Part shown: one piece after another, positions 1 to 12,096 of the stretch | How the letters are laid out: each line of letters opens with the position of its first letter | Position numbering within the stretch: position 1 is the first letter of the stretch | Source: Phycomyces nitens | Lineage: Eukaryota; Mucoromycota; Mucoromycetes; Mucorales; Phycomycetaceae | DNA length: 64,000 bases | Assembly (NCBI GenBank): GCA_022702545.1 | Contig: JAHRBC010000006.1 | Location: 1,550,001-1,614,000, forward strand | Reading direction: 5' to 3' | Notes under the pieces: model-generated | Told to the model about the DNA's origin: nothing | Seen by the model: the letters and a program-made list of their open reading frames with translations, nothing else | Database searches by the model: none | Made by a program: the position numbers and the translations under genes

Positions 1-900
1 TATGATAAGAATACGAGTAAACCAAGACCAAGATGTTCTTCTTGACTTTTTTAAATTTAAAATAATAATAATAATACTAATTATTTATTTATTGGATTAC
101 AAAGGGCCTATATCGCAGTATCAAGATTTGATCTTTATTATTGTGAGAATAAGCTTACTAAATATGAATTCCAAGGATATGTTCCAGGACAATCAGGCTT
201 CACATCTGCCATTTAATCCGGTCGTGCCATCAAGCAAGCAAATATGGACAGTGCACAGCCCAATAGAAGCACAAGAGTTTCTATTGACAAGAACAAGGCC
301 AAACACAGGGGGGGAGGACAATGCTTATTGTTACTACTATTTAAAATGGGATGACGAGAATGTGGTTGTGGGAAAATAGGGAGGGAGGGGGGAGGGGGGA
401 ATGGGTACAAAGATGAAGAAGTGAAATATACTTGGATTGTGAAAACCAAGCCAAATGCAATTGAAAGATGTATTGAATAAACTTGTTGGAGATTTCAACA
501 GCAAGCGACAAAGATGGTCCTAGACGACAAGAAGAGGCCTGTATTATCTTGCTTGTTTTCCAATAAAACAATTGTTTGTAGCACTGTTTGATCGTATTAC
601 TTTGTGGCACCCAAAAATCAAGATACACTCTGTCTATCAATCTTGAGATATATATATAAATATAAACATATATATATCAAAGGGTCCAGTCCAAATGAAC
701 CGAATTGCTCAATCATCTTCCTCCACAAACCATACAGATGTGAGGATGATATATATATATATATATATATATTCATTACTGATAACAACAGCCTTTATGT
801 TTTGCATGTTTGTATACATTGGCTGTGCATGTGGTGCTTTTTTATACTTTTACCCCCAAAGATGTGTGTATGGTATGAAAAGTAATGTACGAGAGTTTAT
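1..900. other. Intergenic, no gene seen
   Basis: No reading frame here resembles a protein family. The stretch holds a G-rich patch (about 370-400), a TATATA-type dinucleotide run (about 748-770) and otherwise AT-rich DNA. It lies 3' of the minus-strand mannosyltransferase gene, so its right part probably includes that gene's 3' UTR and polyadenylation region. Confidence 0.6.
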
Positions 901-2284
901 CTAATGGCGTTGGGTAATAAGAAAATCCGTGGACTTTTTGCCTGTCACTTGGAGGAACTGAGGTGTGCAGCTGTACCAGTGAGTGTCTATAGAGAAAAAA
1001 TAAAGAGGGTCAGGGTATCCCAACTTTGCAACCTTGCTCTTTCTTACCAAAACTCTCTTCAGGGTCACATGAGCACTTTTCTGCTGCAAGCCAGGCTGGC
1101 TCACGGGGGCATTGGCGGTAAGGATTGTGAAAGTACCCAATATCATAAAACCAATGCACTTCTGACTTCTTTAGCATCAAGGCAGCAGCAATACTGTGGA
1201 CCGGAGCATCTCCCCATCTACAGCACATCCTTTAATACCCTTTCTTTCTTTCTTTTTTGTTTTGTCAATGGCCAAACTTATCGTACCTCTCGTAAAAGAA
1301 CCCGCCGGCTTTGTCAAGGGCTTGGAAGTAATCCATGTATGCCTTTGAATTGAGCCACTTTATAGACCCAATCTCAAAGTTACTCCAAAAATGACACAGG
1401 TTGTAAGACTCTCCGCCATCATCACTAATCCATTCCATTAGACTGTCTGGGCTGTCCTTGGGCACAATATGCTCGGGATGGTCGGCCATAAAGCTCTTTA
1501 CGGTTGACCAGAGAGTAGGAATTGTTTCGGCGTACTCCTTGATCGACAGTGTCCAGCCTGTGATTCATTAGCGCCGCGAATTTTGCGCCAAGAGTTCTTA
1601 CCATATTTGAGATCTCTTTCTCTCATCACTTGGAACGGGTCATAATCAACGTCGCAATAAAACTTGACATTTGGCTCCACTCGCCTTTAATATATACCCC
1701 ATACCCATTAGCCCACCAATCTTCCCAAACACAACCACAAACACAAACATAAACACGTACCAGTAGTAATCATATTTTGCCAGTAAAGGATGACGGAAAA
1801 AGAATCCACTCTGGAAGCGACACATGTGGCGATAAGACTCGCTTCCACCATAGATAATGTCCCTGCTTGCCATGTCTTCTCTTGCCAATCGAGCCTTTTC
1901 TTGGTCCACCCAGTCTGGATAACCCCAGGACTCCTGGTCAAGTATACCATAAAATGTCTCTCCAGACACCAGGCCAGTCGTCCATTGTTTGAATTGATCG
2001 GTGAATGGTTCGTCGTTTAAAAACACCCAAGGATAATTGTATTTTCTATTAAATCTGTCTTCTGCGTTCTGAAGCGTCTCTCGAAGGCCATTCAGCTCAG
2101 AGTTCCTGACCAGGACAACAAACGCGGCATTCTCGCGGGTTCCGTTGTAGACCGGCTTTGGGGGCGAAGAGTAAGAGAGCCCTCGGATGGATCCATTGTG
2201 GTGGGCCAGCAAGAGGAAGCTGACAATAAGAGAAAGAGGCAGGACGACCAGGAGGACGATTCTTCCCAGTTTGGCTGTAATCAT
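901..2284 (-). CDS. GT15 alpha-1,2-mannosyltransferase (Kre2/Mnt1/Ktr family)
   Basis: Golgi type II membrane enzyme that would add alpha-1,2-linked mannose from GDP-mannose to O- and N-linked glycans of secreted and wall proteins. Five exons keep frame: 2284-1761, 1684-1602, 1557-1287, 1217-1048, 986-901, giving 377 aa. The N-terminus has a short basic segment and one hydrophobic anchor (about residues 8-28). Family blocks appear in order: [59 protein letters not shown], the highly conserved [13 protein letters not shown], and [15 protein letters not shown] followed by a [13 protein letters not shown] block. Introns sit inside these blocks, and splicing restores each exactly. The start is the ATG at 2284; the in-frame TTG a few codons upstream is not a likely start. 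The length matches the family core, without the long stem seen in some yeast members. The exact acceptor and linkage (KRE2, KTR or KRE5-type role) cannot be told. Confidence 0.95.
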
Positions 2285-2476
2285 CAAGACTACCAAGAGA
2301 AAGGAAGGAGAGAAAGAGCGATATTGTGAATAGAGATTTGTGGGCTCTCAATTATCATCAGTAAGTTCCGAACTAACCCAACCAAATTTAAAAATAAAAT
2401 AAAATAAAGAAAGAGAAAAAAAGGGTACGTCATCCTGTTTATTAGTTTATCTTTAGTATTACATCCGTATTCTATT
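2285..2476. promoter_or_regulatory. Short intergenic spacer / promoter region of the GT15 gene
   Basis: About 190 bp separate the stop of the upstream minus-strand coiled-coil gene from the GT15 start codon. It must carry the terminator of the former and the promoter of the latter. It has pyrimidine/purine-rich tracts and an AAAATAAAATAAAATAAAG run near 2393-2410. No defined motif is recognised. Confidence 0.35.
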
Positions 2477-4018
2477 CTAACAATAGGCAGGCGGCTGGTC
2501 ACTGCCCTGATAATCGGGTGCTCTGTCTAGTGTGTAGGCAGGCAATGTGGTCATTTGGGAATCCCCAGTCGATGGAGTGTACTGAGGCAACTGGCCATGA
2601 GCTTCGGGTTCACCCAGACCTACTTCTAGTACATCATCTACTGTCACACGTCCGCCTGTCTGAGCAGCAATTGCTGCGATTGCTGCACTTGAACCCATCC
2701 GAAGAGCAGAGATCTCTTGCTGAAGATCAATATTTTCTAGGCATCCATTTGCCCAAAACACGGATCCCAACATCTCCACCTGGCGATCTACCCATTCAAT
2801 CGACTTTTGCTCATAGCGGAAGCGGTTGATTGCCAGTTCGCTCTCGAGTTTGTTTAGGCGAGGATTGACTCTGGTCCTCAAGAGGGTTTCGATCTTTAGT
2901 CTGTAGCCGCGATAGGTTGTGAGTACGGCCATGACCTTTTCGTCTACAGAAAAGATTAATTCCTGATGGACATTGTATATATATATATATATGGTCCTTA
3001 CCTTTCTTTAGAACCGTGATTGGGATCAGACTGACTTGGGAGCATTCTACCGAAGCCTTCCTGACACAATCATAGGCCTTTTGGGCAATCTTTTCGGCCT
3101 CTAAGTAGTCTGATGAGTGATGTGTGGTTTGCATATGAGACACCTTGTTACCTCTGATGGCGGTTTCTGAGGATCCTTGGAGGAGATTGGACGTGTTGAA
3201 CAGCCTGGTGTTGGACCCTCGACCTACGGCAGCCTGGCGGTCTAGAAATGTTGATGCTCCGGGAAGGTTCATCATGGCAGTCTCCATGAACTCTCTGGCC
3301 TCATAGAGCTCGTTCTGGGCTGCCGAGTGGTCCTTGATGTCCGTGAGGATCTAAAGAAATGTTAGTTGGGACCAACATACAGAGATGCCTTACATTTGGG
3401 ATCGTGGTTGCCAATTGATCGACCTGCTCTTTGAGTAGATGCTCCATCTGGTCATAGGGACCTTGCAGGGTGTCTGGCATGATCTAAGAGTCTTGTCAAT
3501 TACAAGCAATTAAATAACCCCTCAAGAGAACCTACTTGCTGATAGAGCTGGTGTAGTCTGTTACAAAACCTGTCCAGCTTTTGCTTTTCTATATTCAAGT
3601 CTGTGATCTATTTCAAAAAATAAAGGGATGTTTATGATATTTTACATGTACAATGAGTTCATTTACCACACTATTGGCACTATTCAATTGATCTTGCAAT
3701 CCGGCCAATACTTGATCCAAATCATCAAGGGTCTCTTGATTTGGTGACAACTTCTCCTTGTCTTGGCGCTCACTACAGCTGATGGGTCAATAAAGGGATT
3801 GGACCAATTTATTCTATTTGGACTTGCAGTTGTTTTTGGAGTCTGTTCCGCTGCTGGGTCTCCTTTTTATGCCGCTGCTCAAGTGCTTGGTAATGATGGG
3901 AATGAGTTGAGAGAGACTCGCGTACCCACTGGAGTCCAGAGATATTCCGGAGGATTTCTAGAAATTGGTCTTGGTAGGATACGAGCTGGTTGGGATTAGA
4001 TGATGATGCCAATGTCAT
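2477..4018 (-). CDS. Conserved fungal-type coiled-coil protein with C-terminal PY-motif array, function unknown
   Basis: Six exons keep frame: 4018-3828, 3772-3667, 3607-3536, 3483-3394, 3350-3002, 2943-2477, giving 424 aa. The N-terminal third (about residues 45-130) is strongly charged and heptad-like (EQRHKKETQQRNRLQKQLERQDKEKL, in part), so a coiled coil is expected. The middle has the segment SNTRLFNTSNLLQGSSETAIR, then an HHSSDYLEAEKIAQKAYDCV helix, then another long charged helix. The last 40 residues carry four Pro-x-Tyr type motifs: LPQY 388-391, LPAY 403-406, APDY 411-414 and a perfect PPAY 420-423 one residue from the end. PPxY binds WW domains, for example of Rsp5/Nedd4 ubiquitin ligases, so an adaptor or trafficking role is possible, but this is inference. 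No signal peptide or membrane segment is seen. The first intron (3773-3827) has a GC donor. Confidence 0.85.
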
Positions 4019-4953
4019 TTCGTTTTCTTTTTGTCTTTGTACAAAATAAAATATAAAATAAAATAATATATATGTATATATGTATATTATATAAAATATA
4101 TTTATATATACATATATATATAAATATATATAAAATAAAATTAAATAAAATTAAATAAAATATTAAATAAAATATCTAAAATATCTAAATATATATATAC
4201 AAGTCATTTACGAATAAAATGATTGTGACAGCGACAATCTTGACTTGTGTGGGTCGTCTTGCTCCTTTTTATTCGTTGAATAAAGATGTATATATAAATA
4301 CAGTATACAATGCAATATAATTGGTGCCATTCATCGCTGCATCTCTCTTATGAATCTATACTGCATTCTGTCTGCCAGTAGTCTATTCTGGTTCGCTTGC
4401 CTCGCATTGCCCTTGAGCCTCTCTCCTGGTGTGGCTAGTTTGGACCATGCCAAATTTGGATACGATATCCTCAAGGGGACTCACTACACCCTTGAAAATA
4501 CCAAGAATACATTGCCGGTCATCAGCCACGATTAAAGCCTACTCATTGCACTCCAAGGGCATTAAATTGTTGACTATGATGCCAAAGAATTTATTCTTAT
4601 TTATTAAAAAACAACTCCTTTATAAACACATGTCAAAGAGAATGCGACCCACAGACAATCATTCTTTAAAGGATAGGAATTTTATTGGTTTTTTTTTTTT
4701 CAAGTAAATGATAAATGTCCAGACCACCAATATGAGTATATATATATATGTGTGTGTGTGTGTGTTTGTGTGTGTATTGTGAACCCAGTTCTACGAATAG
4801 TTTTACAATGGTTTTTTTAAAATGAAAAAGTACATGCTCAATATAATATATAATCTCCAGATTCTCATCAAGAGAAGTGGCAAGAATTATCTAGGATTGA
4901 ATGGTACAGATGAATTGGTGAATGCAAGGGTGGTGGTATCTCTAGGTGGTCAA
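4019..4953. other. Intergenic, no convincing gene
   Basis: Besides the AT tract at 4030-4200 there is a GC-richer island around 4330-4540. It is open on both strands: on plus, a 61-codon frame starts with a signal-like hydrophobic N-terminus (MNLYCILSASSLFWF...); on minus, a 50-codon frame contains IVADDRQCILGIFKGV, faintly like a lipase-3 beta strand. Neither can be supported as a gene. A (TG)n microsatellite sits near 4749-4775. The right part is the 3' flank of the secreted protein gene. Confidence 0.45.
4030..4200. repeat. AT-only low-complexity tract
   Basis: Runs of ATATAT, AAATAAAAT and TAAATAAAAT units lie immediately upstream of the coiled-coil gene start. It is simple sequence and probably part of the promoter spacer. 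Confidence 0.8.
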
Positions 4954-5395
4954 TTAAGCCCAGTTCCAGGTAATATGAACACGTCCAGCGTCAAAGTCGG
5001 CAATCTTGCCAAACGCAGCAGGGCTCAAGTCAAGGTCGCCCTTTTTGCAAGGAGGACAGGTATCGACCTATTAAAAGTTTATTATTAGTCTGCAAAGAGA
5101 TTCACACCTTGCAACTTACAATTCTGACTGTCACGGTGCCTTTGGGACCCTTGACGGTTGCACGACGGCCACAGTTGGGGTTATTGTTAGGGTTAGGGAC
5201 ATTGCCCATCTGAGGAGCGTTCAAAGCAGCAACGAGATCGTTATTGCCGTCGGATGAGCCACACGATCCAAGACCGACACCATAAAAGGTACCGTCGCCA
5301 GAGTAGCTGCGTTTTTCGAGAGGAGCGGCATTGGCCAATTGGACAATGGCAATGAAGAGGGCGATGAAGAAAGAGATGCGAGCAATGATAGACAT
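4954..5395 (-). CDS. Small secreted RlpA-like / expansin-like double-psi beta-barrel protein
   Basis: Two exons (5395-5120 and 5067-4954; 52-bp intron) encode 129 aa. Residues 1-23 form a classic signal peptide ending ANA, followed by APLEKRS, where LEKR looks like a Kex2 processing site. The mature part begins SGDGTFYGVGLGSCG and contains the double-psi beta-barrel pattern: a Cys pair region, NCGRRATVKGPKGTVTVRIVDTCPPC, then DLDLSPAAFGKIAD and a terminal VHITWNW. This matches fungal RlpA-like/expansin-related secreted proteins, which bind or loosen polysaccharide in the wall or host surface; no catalytic residue set can be claimed. The more upstream in-frame ATG would add 35 residues before the signal peptide, so the ATG at 5395 is preferred. 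Confidence 0.92.
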
Positions 5396-7914
5396 GTTTA
5401 TGAGTAAAGAGAACGGCCGGCGTTGGAAGATGATGGTGAAAGAAAGGAATGGGATGTGCTTTATATAGTCTCGAGATATTGCTGCAAGTCGGCGCCTCAA
5501 AATGTAATGTATTAGAAGTGGCGTATGCAGTAATATTCAATTAAAAGCATGTAGATGAGCATGGAGAGAGTGAGAGAGAGAAAATGGCCAAAGGGGCCCT
5601 CGACTAGTGAAAATAGCAAGAGGCCAATAAGAGATCTGGGTACCTTGAGTCGAGACAACGTGCTCCCCGCCTGCGGAGTTGGGTGTTTTCTTGTTTCCAA
5701 CCCCTTCCCTCCCCCCTCCCCTCTATACGACAATATGATTCCTTTTTAATATCGACAAGGAGTATCCAAGGCATTCAATTAAGCATTCATTGTTTCCATA
5801 GCAACAAGAACAACAATTATTCTCCTTTGAATTGAAACAATCTATGGTCGATGGTTTATATCTCTTTGGTGCCTGGAGTCTTTATATTGCCTCTGGGACC
5901 TTTCATATATTTTTTTTAAAAATACATCTTGTCTCCGCCCTTGAACCGATCCGTTCATTAACCCCTTCACAGACTGTTCATAAAAAAAATATTTTTTTAA
6001 GAAAAAAAGGTTCTTTCCTTGTTACACCCGCCATGGACTTGCAAAGGATGGACAATGCGTCTCTGGCGGATATAGATGAAGATATAGGATAACATTCACC
6101 AATTGTCCAATCAATGGCAAGCAAACAATCCAAGTCTGATCTTGATTTCTATCTTGTTGATACACGTGGAAATAAATAAAGGCTATATTGTATATTTGTC
6201 CATATATTGAAACAAATCATTAGGTTTATTTTTCTTTTTCTCTCTCTTGGGATTATATCGTTTCAATTTGGCATAGACCAATTTAATCGTCTGACAGAAT
6301 CTACATACACAGAGATCGAAATGAATTTTTACCATCCAGGGTTGCACCAATCGTACAATTATGGATCTTTTCAATTCTGGCTCTGCCAAACAATTAGCGC
6401 TTTTGGGAAATACCCTATTTACTGAACAAGGTTCACCAATCTCAGTCTGGGTAACTCCCCTATTAATACACATATTTCCATAAAGTGGCTTCATTCAAGT
6501 TATTTTGACATCCTCAACCCCACGCCACCAACTATGCTTTAATTACCAGTCTATATAATTAATTAATTTATTTATTTTCAAAAAAGAAAAGTGCTCTCTG
6601 GGTACCTTGCTACATACCACATGAAGTTCAGGCTCTTGAGGGCCAACCAAATGATGGGCCCTTGGTACCCAAAAAAAACACATTCTCGTACAATTCACCT
6701 TTAGGTTAATTGGCCATGTCAAGAGTGCTTGATGTCTTGACGTCCCACAAATATCGACAGTTGGATTCATTTTTCTTCAAGGCGGGTTGTCCGAGAGTTC
6801 AATAGAGCATTGAATTCAGTGTTGGGTTTCCGTCTCTCTATTATTTATTATTTATTATTATTATTATTGTGTAGTTGGTGATCGTATGCCACATAAAGTA
6901 CACTCGCGTAGAGTTTGGCAAGATACTATAGAAGGACCCTGGAATATGGCTAGTGGTACTTTTTTTATTTTAGCTTGACATTTATCCCAAATGATTTGTA
7001 AATTCTACTTTTTTGGTTTTTATTATTCACCCCTAAATCAATAATAAATTTTAGTGCCAACTCGTAATAAATAAAACATCGCATGTCTATAATGCTGTTA
7101 AATTACAATCTATATGTATATGTCTTGGCAAAGTAAGGCAGCTTATCATTTTGCTTTTCTTCAATAGACTTGGTCAGAAATGTATTTTTGTCAACGTAGT
7201 CTTGGTATGGTGGATCCTAGCAAGACGTTATACTCACATTACAAGTCTTGGATGGCAATGATTATTTTGTGTGTGTGTGTGTATAAAATATATCGTTGGT
7301 TACAAAGTACACATTTATATTAGTATAAAAACCACCTGTCTTTACAAAATTTATTGATTTATCCAAGGAATTTATTTTGTCTCCTAGAGAGAGAGAGAGA
7401 GAGAAAAGCAGGTTAAAAGATTGGTGGACACATGAATGCAAGAGAGAAATTGTAGAGGTATGCGCAGTAATGGATCCCAAAAATCACAAAAAAGACTTGT
7501 AGACAAAAAGGGGAGAGCCGAAAAAAAACTGAGAGTCTTGAAGACGTAACAAGATTGGCAGGAATGAGTACCATGTCGTCAAACACTGTTCTCTGGCATC
7601 TCTTTCAAACATTAACAAAAAAACGTGTCTCTTTACTCCATAAAGTCAACATTCCAAAAAAATAATAAGACTGCTGATCAAAACACTAGGTCTACCAATA
7701 CAAACAGTCTCGCCTTTTTGACAACTTTGATGAATGTCGACAAGCTTTTTATTGTATTGAAATCTAGAAAAGTAGCAAGAATAAATACGTGCTTTGACAG
7801 AGACGGATTCCAATTGGTCTGTTGCCTTGGCCTTCTTGACGAACAATTTATTTTTTTAAAAAGACTTTTGGGATCTGTGGAGAGACTCGTACGTCAATGC
7901 CGATAGATGTAAAA
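5396..7914. other. Long intergenic region, no gene recognised
   Basis: Promoter side of the secreted protein gene at the left, with a purine-rich block at 5560-5740. The rest is AT-rich with short frames only. Microsatellite-like bits: ATT repeats near 6838-6868, (GT)n at 7268-7282 and (GA)n at 7388-7404. Nothing here resembles a known domain, tRNA or mobile element. Confidence 0.5.
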
Positions 7915-8194
7915 ATGAACTCTCTGGATTGGTATGAGCGGATCTCACTAGAAATTACAAACAAATGTATTGGATACTTGGTGAAACTAATATTGCTGTT
8001 TCCAACGTATCGAAATTATGCAGGTCAGATCCCCAATCCCATTTCATTAGAAAAATAATATTATATAACTATTGGTCTTGGTAGATGGGATTCTGTTGGC
8101 CAAAGAGCAGCATATCCAAGCCAAGTTATCTGCCATTTGGTCAAAAAGGTGTCGACAAAATCCCAGCTGCAGGTCTCGATCTCACCAGGCATGA
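7915..8194 (+). CDS. Possible small two-exon gene, unknown product
   Basis: Joining 7915-8023 to 8085-8194 gives a 72-aa frame starting MNSLDWYERISLEITN, with a hydrophobic stretch (IGYLVKLILLFP), then a charged helix (ILLAKEQHIQAKLSAIW) and a basic tail. The acceptor (TTGGTAG) is good but the donor (GGTCAGAT) is weak. No family is recognised. A second open frame overlaps exon 2 (from 8085), so this could equally be a decayed gene. It is listed because the joined frame looks more protein-like than its surroundings. Confidence 0.25.
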
Positions 8195-10727
8195 TTTCAT
8201 GGTCAATGTGGTAATTTTGACATGCATTGACGAGAAGATCATGTCATTTGCACACCAAACCACTCAACACTTGGTCGCCCAAGCATACTGTTTGGCACAC
8301 TTGTATTTTTATTTTAATTTTAATTTTAATCAGTTAATAAACCAGCGATAATGCTGCTAAATAAACAGCTCGCTGTATAATATAAAGCATCTCAAGACCG
8401 AGTCTGGACTATTAGAGTCTCGTGTAAACACAGACTCGAGATTCTTATCCTTGGATTCAAGTGGCATTTACACAAGAACATTGAGAGAAATTGCCGTTGA
8501 TTGGGATTACCAAAAAAAAAAAAAGACACGATGATCTGAATGGCCGTCTCAAAAGGTACTCTACCGGAATTTTTTTTCTCATTGTTTCGGCTAGACTGGA
8601 TGTATTTGATTGCTAAATCCTTTCTTGGCTCAGAAATATGATATGGCTGGGCGACCAAATGGACTAGAGAGAAAAAGAATTGGAAAGAATAAGGTTGTGA
8701 TCTGGAATGAATGAGTTTGCTAGCCATCAATTCCTAAAAGATGGTGTCCCGCGCAAATACGACCAATAATCCTTGAATAATCATCAAAAGGTTTGACTAG
8801 AGTCCAATTAAGATTACTGGGGACATACTGGACAATAGTATGGGGCCAAGGTTTATTTGGCCTAGCGTCTTTGAACAACTAAAGAAGTAGTCTTTGGCAA
8901 AAGAGTGGGTGTTTATAGAGATTATTAAAGTATTGTCTCTCCATACATGATAGGTTACTAGTCTTAAAATTTTGTTTATTCAATATTAAATAATTGGCGT
9001 GTCTTTATCATACATAGTATATGCTTATAGGCTTTTATGTCGATTGCTGTATATAAAGAATAGGACAAAAGCACACTTTTACAATCTGTGAAGGAGATTT
9101 AAAAAGCCACCCAATAGTTTTGGAGCAGCAGTGTGTATCGTGTGCGCCGGGCTCCACGGACAGCGGTGGGTTTAGGTTCCGAATATTGGAGCGGAAATTG
9201 TTTGCGGGAGGTGCCGGACAAAGAACAAAAGAAAGGAAAACAGTACTTGCGCCTCCCAATATTTTCAAGGGTTTCTTTTAGGTTTTTGCAAGTAAATGGT
9301 TAGAGACCAAGACCTCTCTTGGTGCTTATTGAACCGGGGCCACACAGTGGTTTATAGTAAAGGCTTTGTAATTATTATTTTTTATCAAGTCTTGTAATCT
9401 TGTTTTGGATTAATCTGGCTGCCGGATATGAATACATCTGTTGGAAATGACAGAGTTTTGTGGTTTCAAGATGTAATCAAGATATGATTTGTACACATTT
9501 AGGTATTCCGGTAATTGGATCGGTTTATTGCCGAAATAATAAAGTACGTTTTTTAATGACATCCAACAATGGCCACAAGGTGTACAAGGTGTAGACCAGG
9601 AAAAGTAAATCGGACATTATACTCTATGGCCAATGGTCCACTATTGATGCCAACAATAGGCGACTATTCAATGTAGTTGTACACAGATTTTTATTATCAT
9701 TTGTAATGTATTTACTAGACCTGGAATTGTACCCTGTCAAGGAAATTCGGGAATCTTTACAGTCTTGAACATGGTGGTATAAAAATGTACGGTGATTTAT
9801 GGTAAAAGAAGAAGAAGAAGAAGAAGAAGAAGAAGAAAAGATGTGTTTTTCTTAAAAAAAGAAATGGCAAAATATATTGAATGGCTTTGCTTTATGAAAA
9901 TGTGAAAATAAGAAATAGCCTAATGCTCGGGCAGGAATGCGATTTTGTGGCTAGTAGCCATGCGAATAAATTCTTGTTTTTTTAATTAATTAATTAATAT
10001 TCAATGGAGCAGAAATAGATCTTTTGAGCAGTAATAGGCTTCTGCAGATAAGCAATGTCTGTGAAAGTAGTAAAGACATCAAGCCGTTTATGAGCCAAAC
10101 TACCAGCCTTCTAACCAGCTCACATACTCTGCCCAACCAGATAGAGCCAAAAATAAACAACAACAAAAAATCACAGTCAGATTTTAAGCCAACCAGAAAA
10201 AAAAATCAGCTTTTGACTGGGTCCCGGCTCAAACCTACCCTAATCAAATCAACATGAGTATAATTTCAGCCAAAATTGAAATCCCAAAAAAATAAATATA
10301 CAGATAGGATGTATAAAAGAAACCCAGGATACCTTTTCTTTTTAATAAATCCTGGTCTCTTACCTTTATTTTTAAAAAGCATAAATAAAATACATTATTG
10401 AAACAACTTGAAAAACACACAAATGCTCTCAAAACATCGTCTCTTTTAATTCCTACTTCCTTTCCTATCTCTAGCTTACTTGATCATTGAAAGAATGAAT
10501 AAAAAAAATCATTTATACCAAAGAAATCCACACACGTCATCAACCCCGGCTCAAATAGATGGTTCCAGTGATAACAAGCCATTATTTTTATTAGTAGTAA
10601 TATTAATATTATTAGGATTATTATTATTATAATAATAATAATTTAAATTTATTAACCAGTCTTTTTTTTGCTGCAAACGCGTTCCCTGACCTTTTAAACT
10701 TTTTTTTTATTATTTCTGGTTCTCATA
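8195..10727. other. Long intergenic region, no gene recognised
   Basis: AT-rich DNA with short unrelated frames. A GC-richer patch at about 9110-9260 stands out but encodes nothing recognisable. A clean (GAA)n microsatellite lies at about 9807-9839. The right end is the promoter of the HMG-box gene, with homopolymer T runs and ATT repeats (10580-10640). Confidence 0.5.
9807..9839. repeat. (GAA)n microsatellite
   Basis: About ten uninterrupted GAA/AAG units in non-coding DNA. Confidence 0.9.
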
Positions 10728-12096
10728 ATGGCAAACTCAATGGCCGGATTACCACCTTCAAAGACCAAGAAGAAGGTGATTTAACATCACTAGTCTAAAG
10801 ATTCATAAATCGAATTAAAGATTATGCACAACAGAAATCATCTCTACTTCATCATCTAATTACCAAAAACCAATAATCATTAGTTGGGCATGGCAGTAAA
10901 GCACATCGCAGAGGGTCTCCAGACTCTTTCTGATTTCTTCGACACTCTCGACATTGGAAACATGGATCTATGCAGTGATAGCGATCACAAGAAAAAGAGA
11001 AAGAGAGCCAAAGACAAGAATGCTCCCAAGAAGAACATCCATAGCTATGTTCATTTTGCGATATCCGCACGCCCCAAGATCAAGGCCGACAATCCTTCTA
11101 TTGACCAAAAGGAGATCTACAGAATCCTTGGTGAGAAATGGAAGGCCTTGTCTGATGAGGAGAAAAAGGTAATATTATAGCATGCAATATAGCAGAGTTC
11201 AATTTGCTTGAAGAAAAAAAAAAGTGCTGCATTTTTCTTTGATTTATTGATTCGGAATTTAGCCATACATTGATCTTGCCAGAGAGGACAGAGAGAGATA
11301 CTTGAGAGAAATGGAGGAGTACGTCAAGAGCGGAACCATCAAGGGTGAAGAGTCAGAAGAAGAGTTTGATGCTCCTGCCAAGAAGGCTGCTACTTTAAAG
11401 AACTCGGTCAAGAAAATTGTAAAGAAAGAGCCCGTCGACGACAACCACAATTTCGAATCCTCTGCTTCTGTATCGGATGTTTCTGACGCTGAATCACCTG
11501 AAAAGACCCCAGCCAAAGAGACTCCCAAGAAGGAGGCTGCTGCCAAGAAGGAGCCCGCTGCTAAGAAGGAGGCTGCTGCCAAAAAGGAGCCCGCTGCTAA
11601 GAAGGATGCTGCTGCTAAGAAGGAGCCCGCTGCCAAGAAGGAGCCCGCTGCTAAGAAGGAGGCTGCTGCTAAGAAGGAACCTGCTGCTAAGAAGGAGGCT
11701 GCTGCCAAGAAGGAGCCCGCTGCCAAGAAGGAGCCCGCTGCCAAGAAGGAACCTGCTGCCAAAAAGGAGCCCGCTGCCAAGAAGGCTTCTCCCAAGAAGC
11801 CTGTTGTCTCTGATACTGTAACCGAGAGCTTGCCCGTTCCAGAAACTGCTTCTGAAGACGCTACTCCCCAGACCAATGGTGAAGCAGACAATGTCTCTGG
11901 ATCTGACGAAGATTCAAGTGAGGTTGTTGCCTCGGGCGATGCTTCCACCGACGCAGCCGATGATAAGACAAAGACAAAGACAAAGACATTCCGTAAACTT
12001 AACCAGGTGAAGAATGTTACAAAAGATAACCGAATCAAGGCACAGAAAAAGAAGATGCCAAAGGTCAAGGGTGACAAGATTGAAAAAAAGAAGTAA
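10728..12096 (+). CDS. HMG-box chromatin protein with histone-H1-like Lys/Ala repeat tail
   Basis: Three exons (10728-10775, 10884-11168, 11263-12096) give 388 aa. The first exon is short (MANSMAGLPPSKTKKK); its junction (AAG|GTGATT ... ATTAG|TTG) is the least certain part. Residues about 20-45 form a helix (VKHIAEGLQTLSDFFDTL). The HMG box spans about residues 60-130: NAPKKNIHSYVHFAISARPK, then the IYRILGEKWKALSDEEKKPY signature, the intron falling just before PY. After a linker, residues about 197-287 are 14 near-perfect hexapeptide units of the form KE(P/A)AAK, followed by acidic and then basic segments. An HMG box should bend DNA non-specifically; the K/A tail resembles linker-histone C-termini and would bind DNA or nucleosome linkers. 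Expected to be nuclear. Confidence 0.93.
11519..11790 (+). repeat. 18-bp tandem repeat coding for KE(P/A)AAK
   Basis: About 14 tandem 18-bp units inside the HMG gene, differing mostly at third positions (GCC/GCT, GAG/GAA) and at the P/A codon. The repeat keeps the antisense strand open too, which is a by-product and not a second gene. Such repeats expand and contract easily, so length variation between strains is likely. Confidence 0.95.

Noticed and set aside
4350..4535. 61-codon plus frame with a signal-like start
   Set aside because: Too short, no homology recognised, and the opposite strand is equally open; kept only as a note in the intergenic entry.
5102..5500. Longer start for the secreted protein (ATG at 5500)
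   Set aside because: It would place 35 extra residues before a clear signal peptide; the ATG at 5395 is the natural start.
11259..12077. 272-codon minus-strand open frame rich in FLAAGS repeats
   Set aside because: Antisense shadow of the KE(P/A)AAK repeats in the HMG-box gene; GC-rich third positions in the repeat keep it open. The sense frame has a recognised domain.
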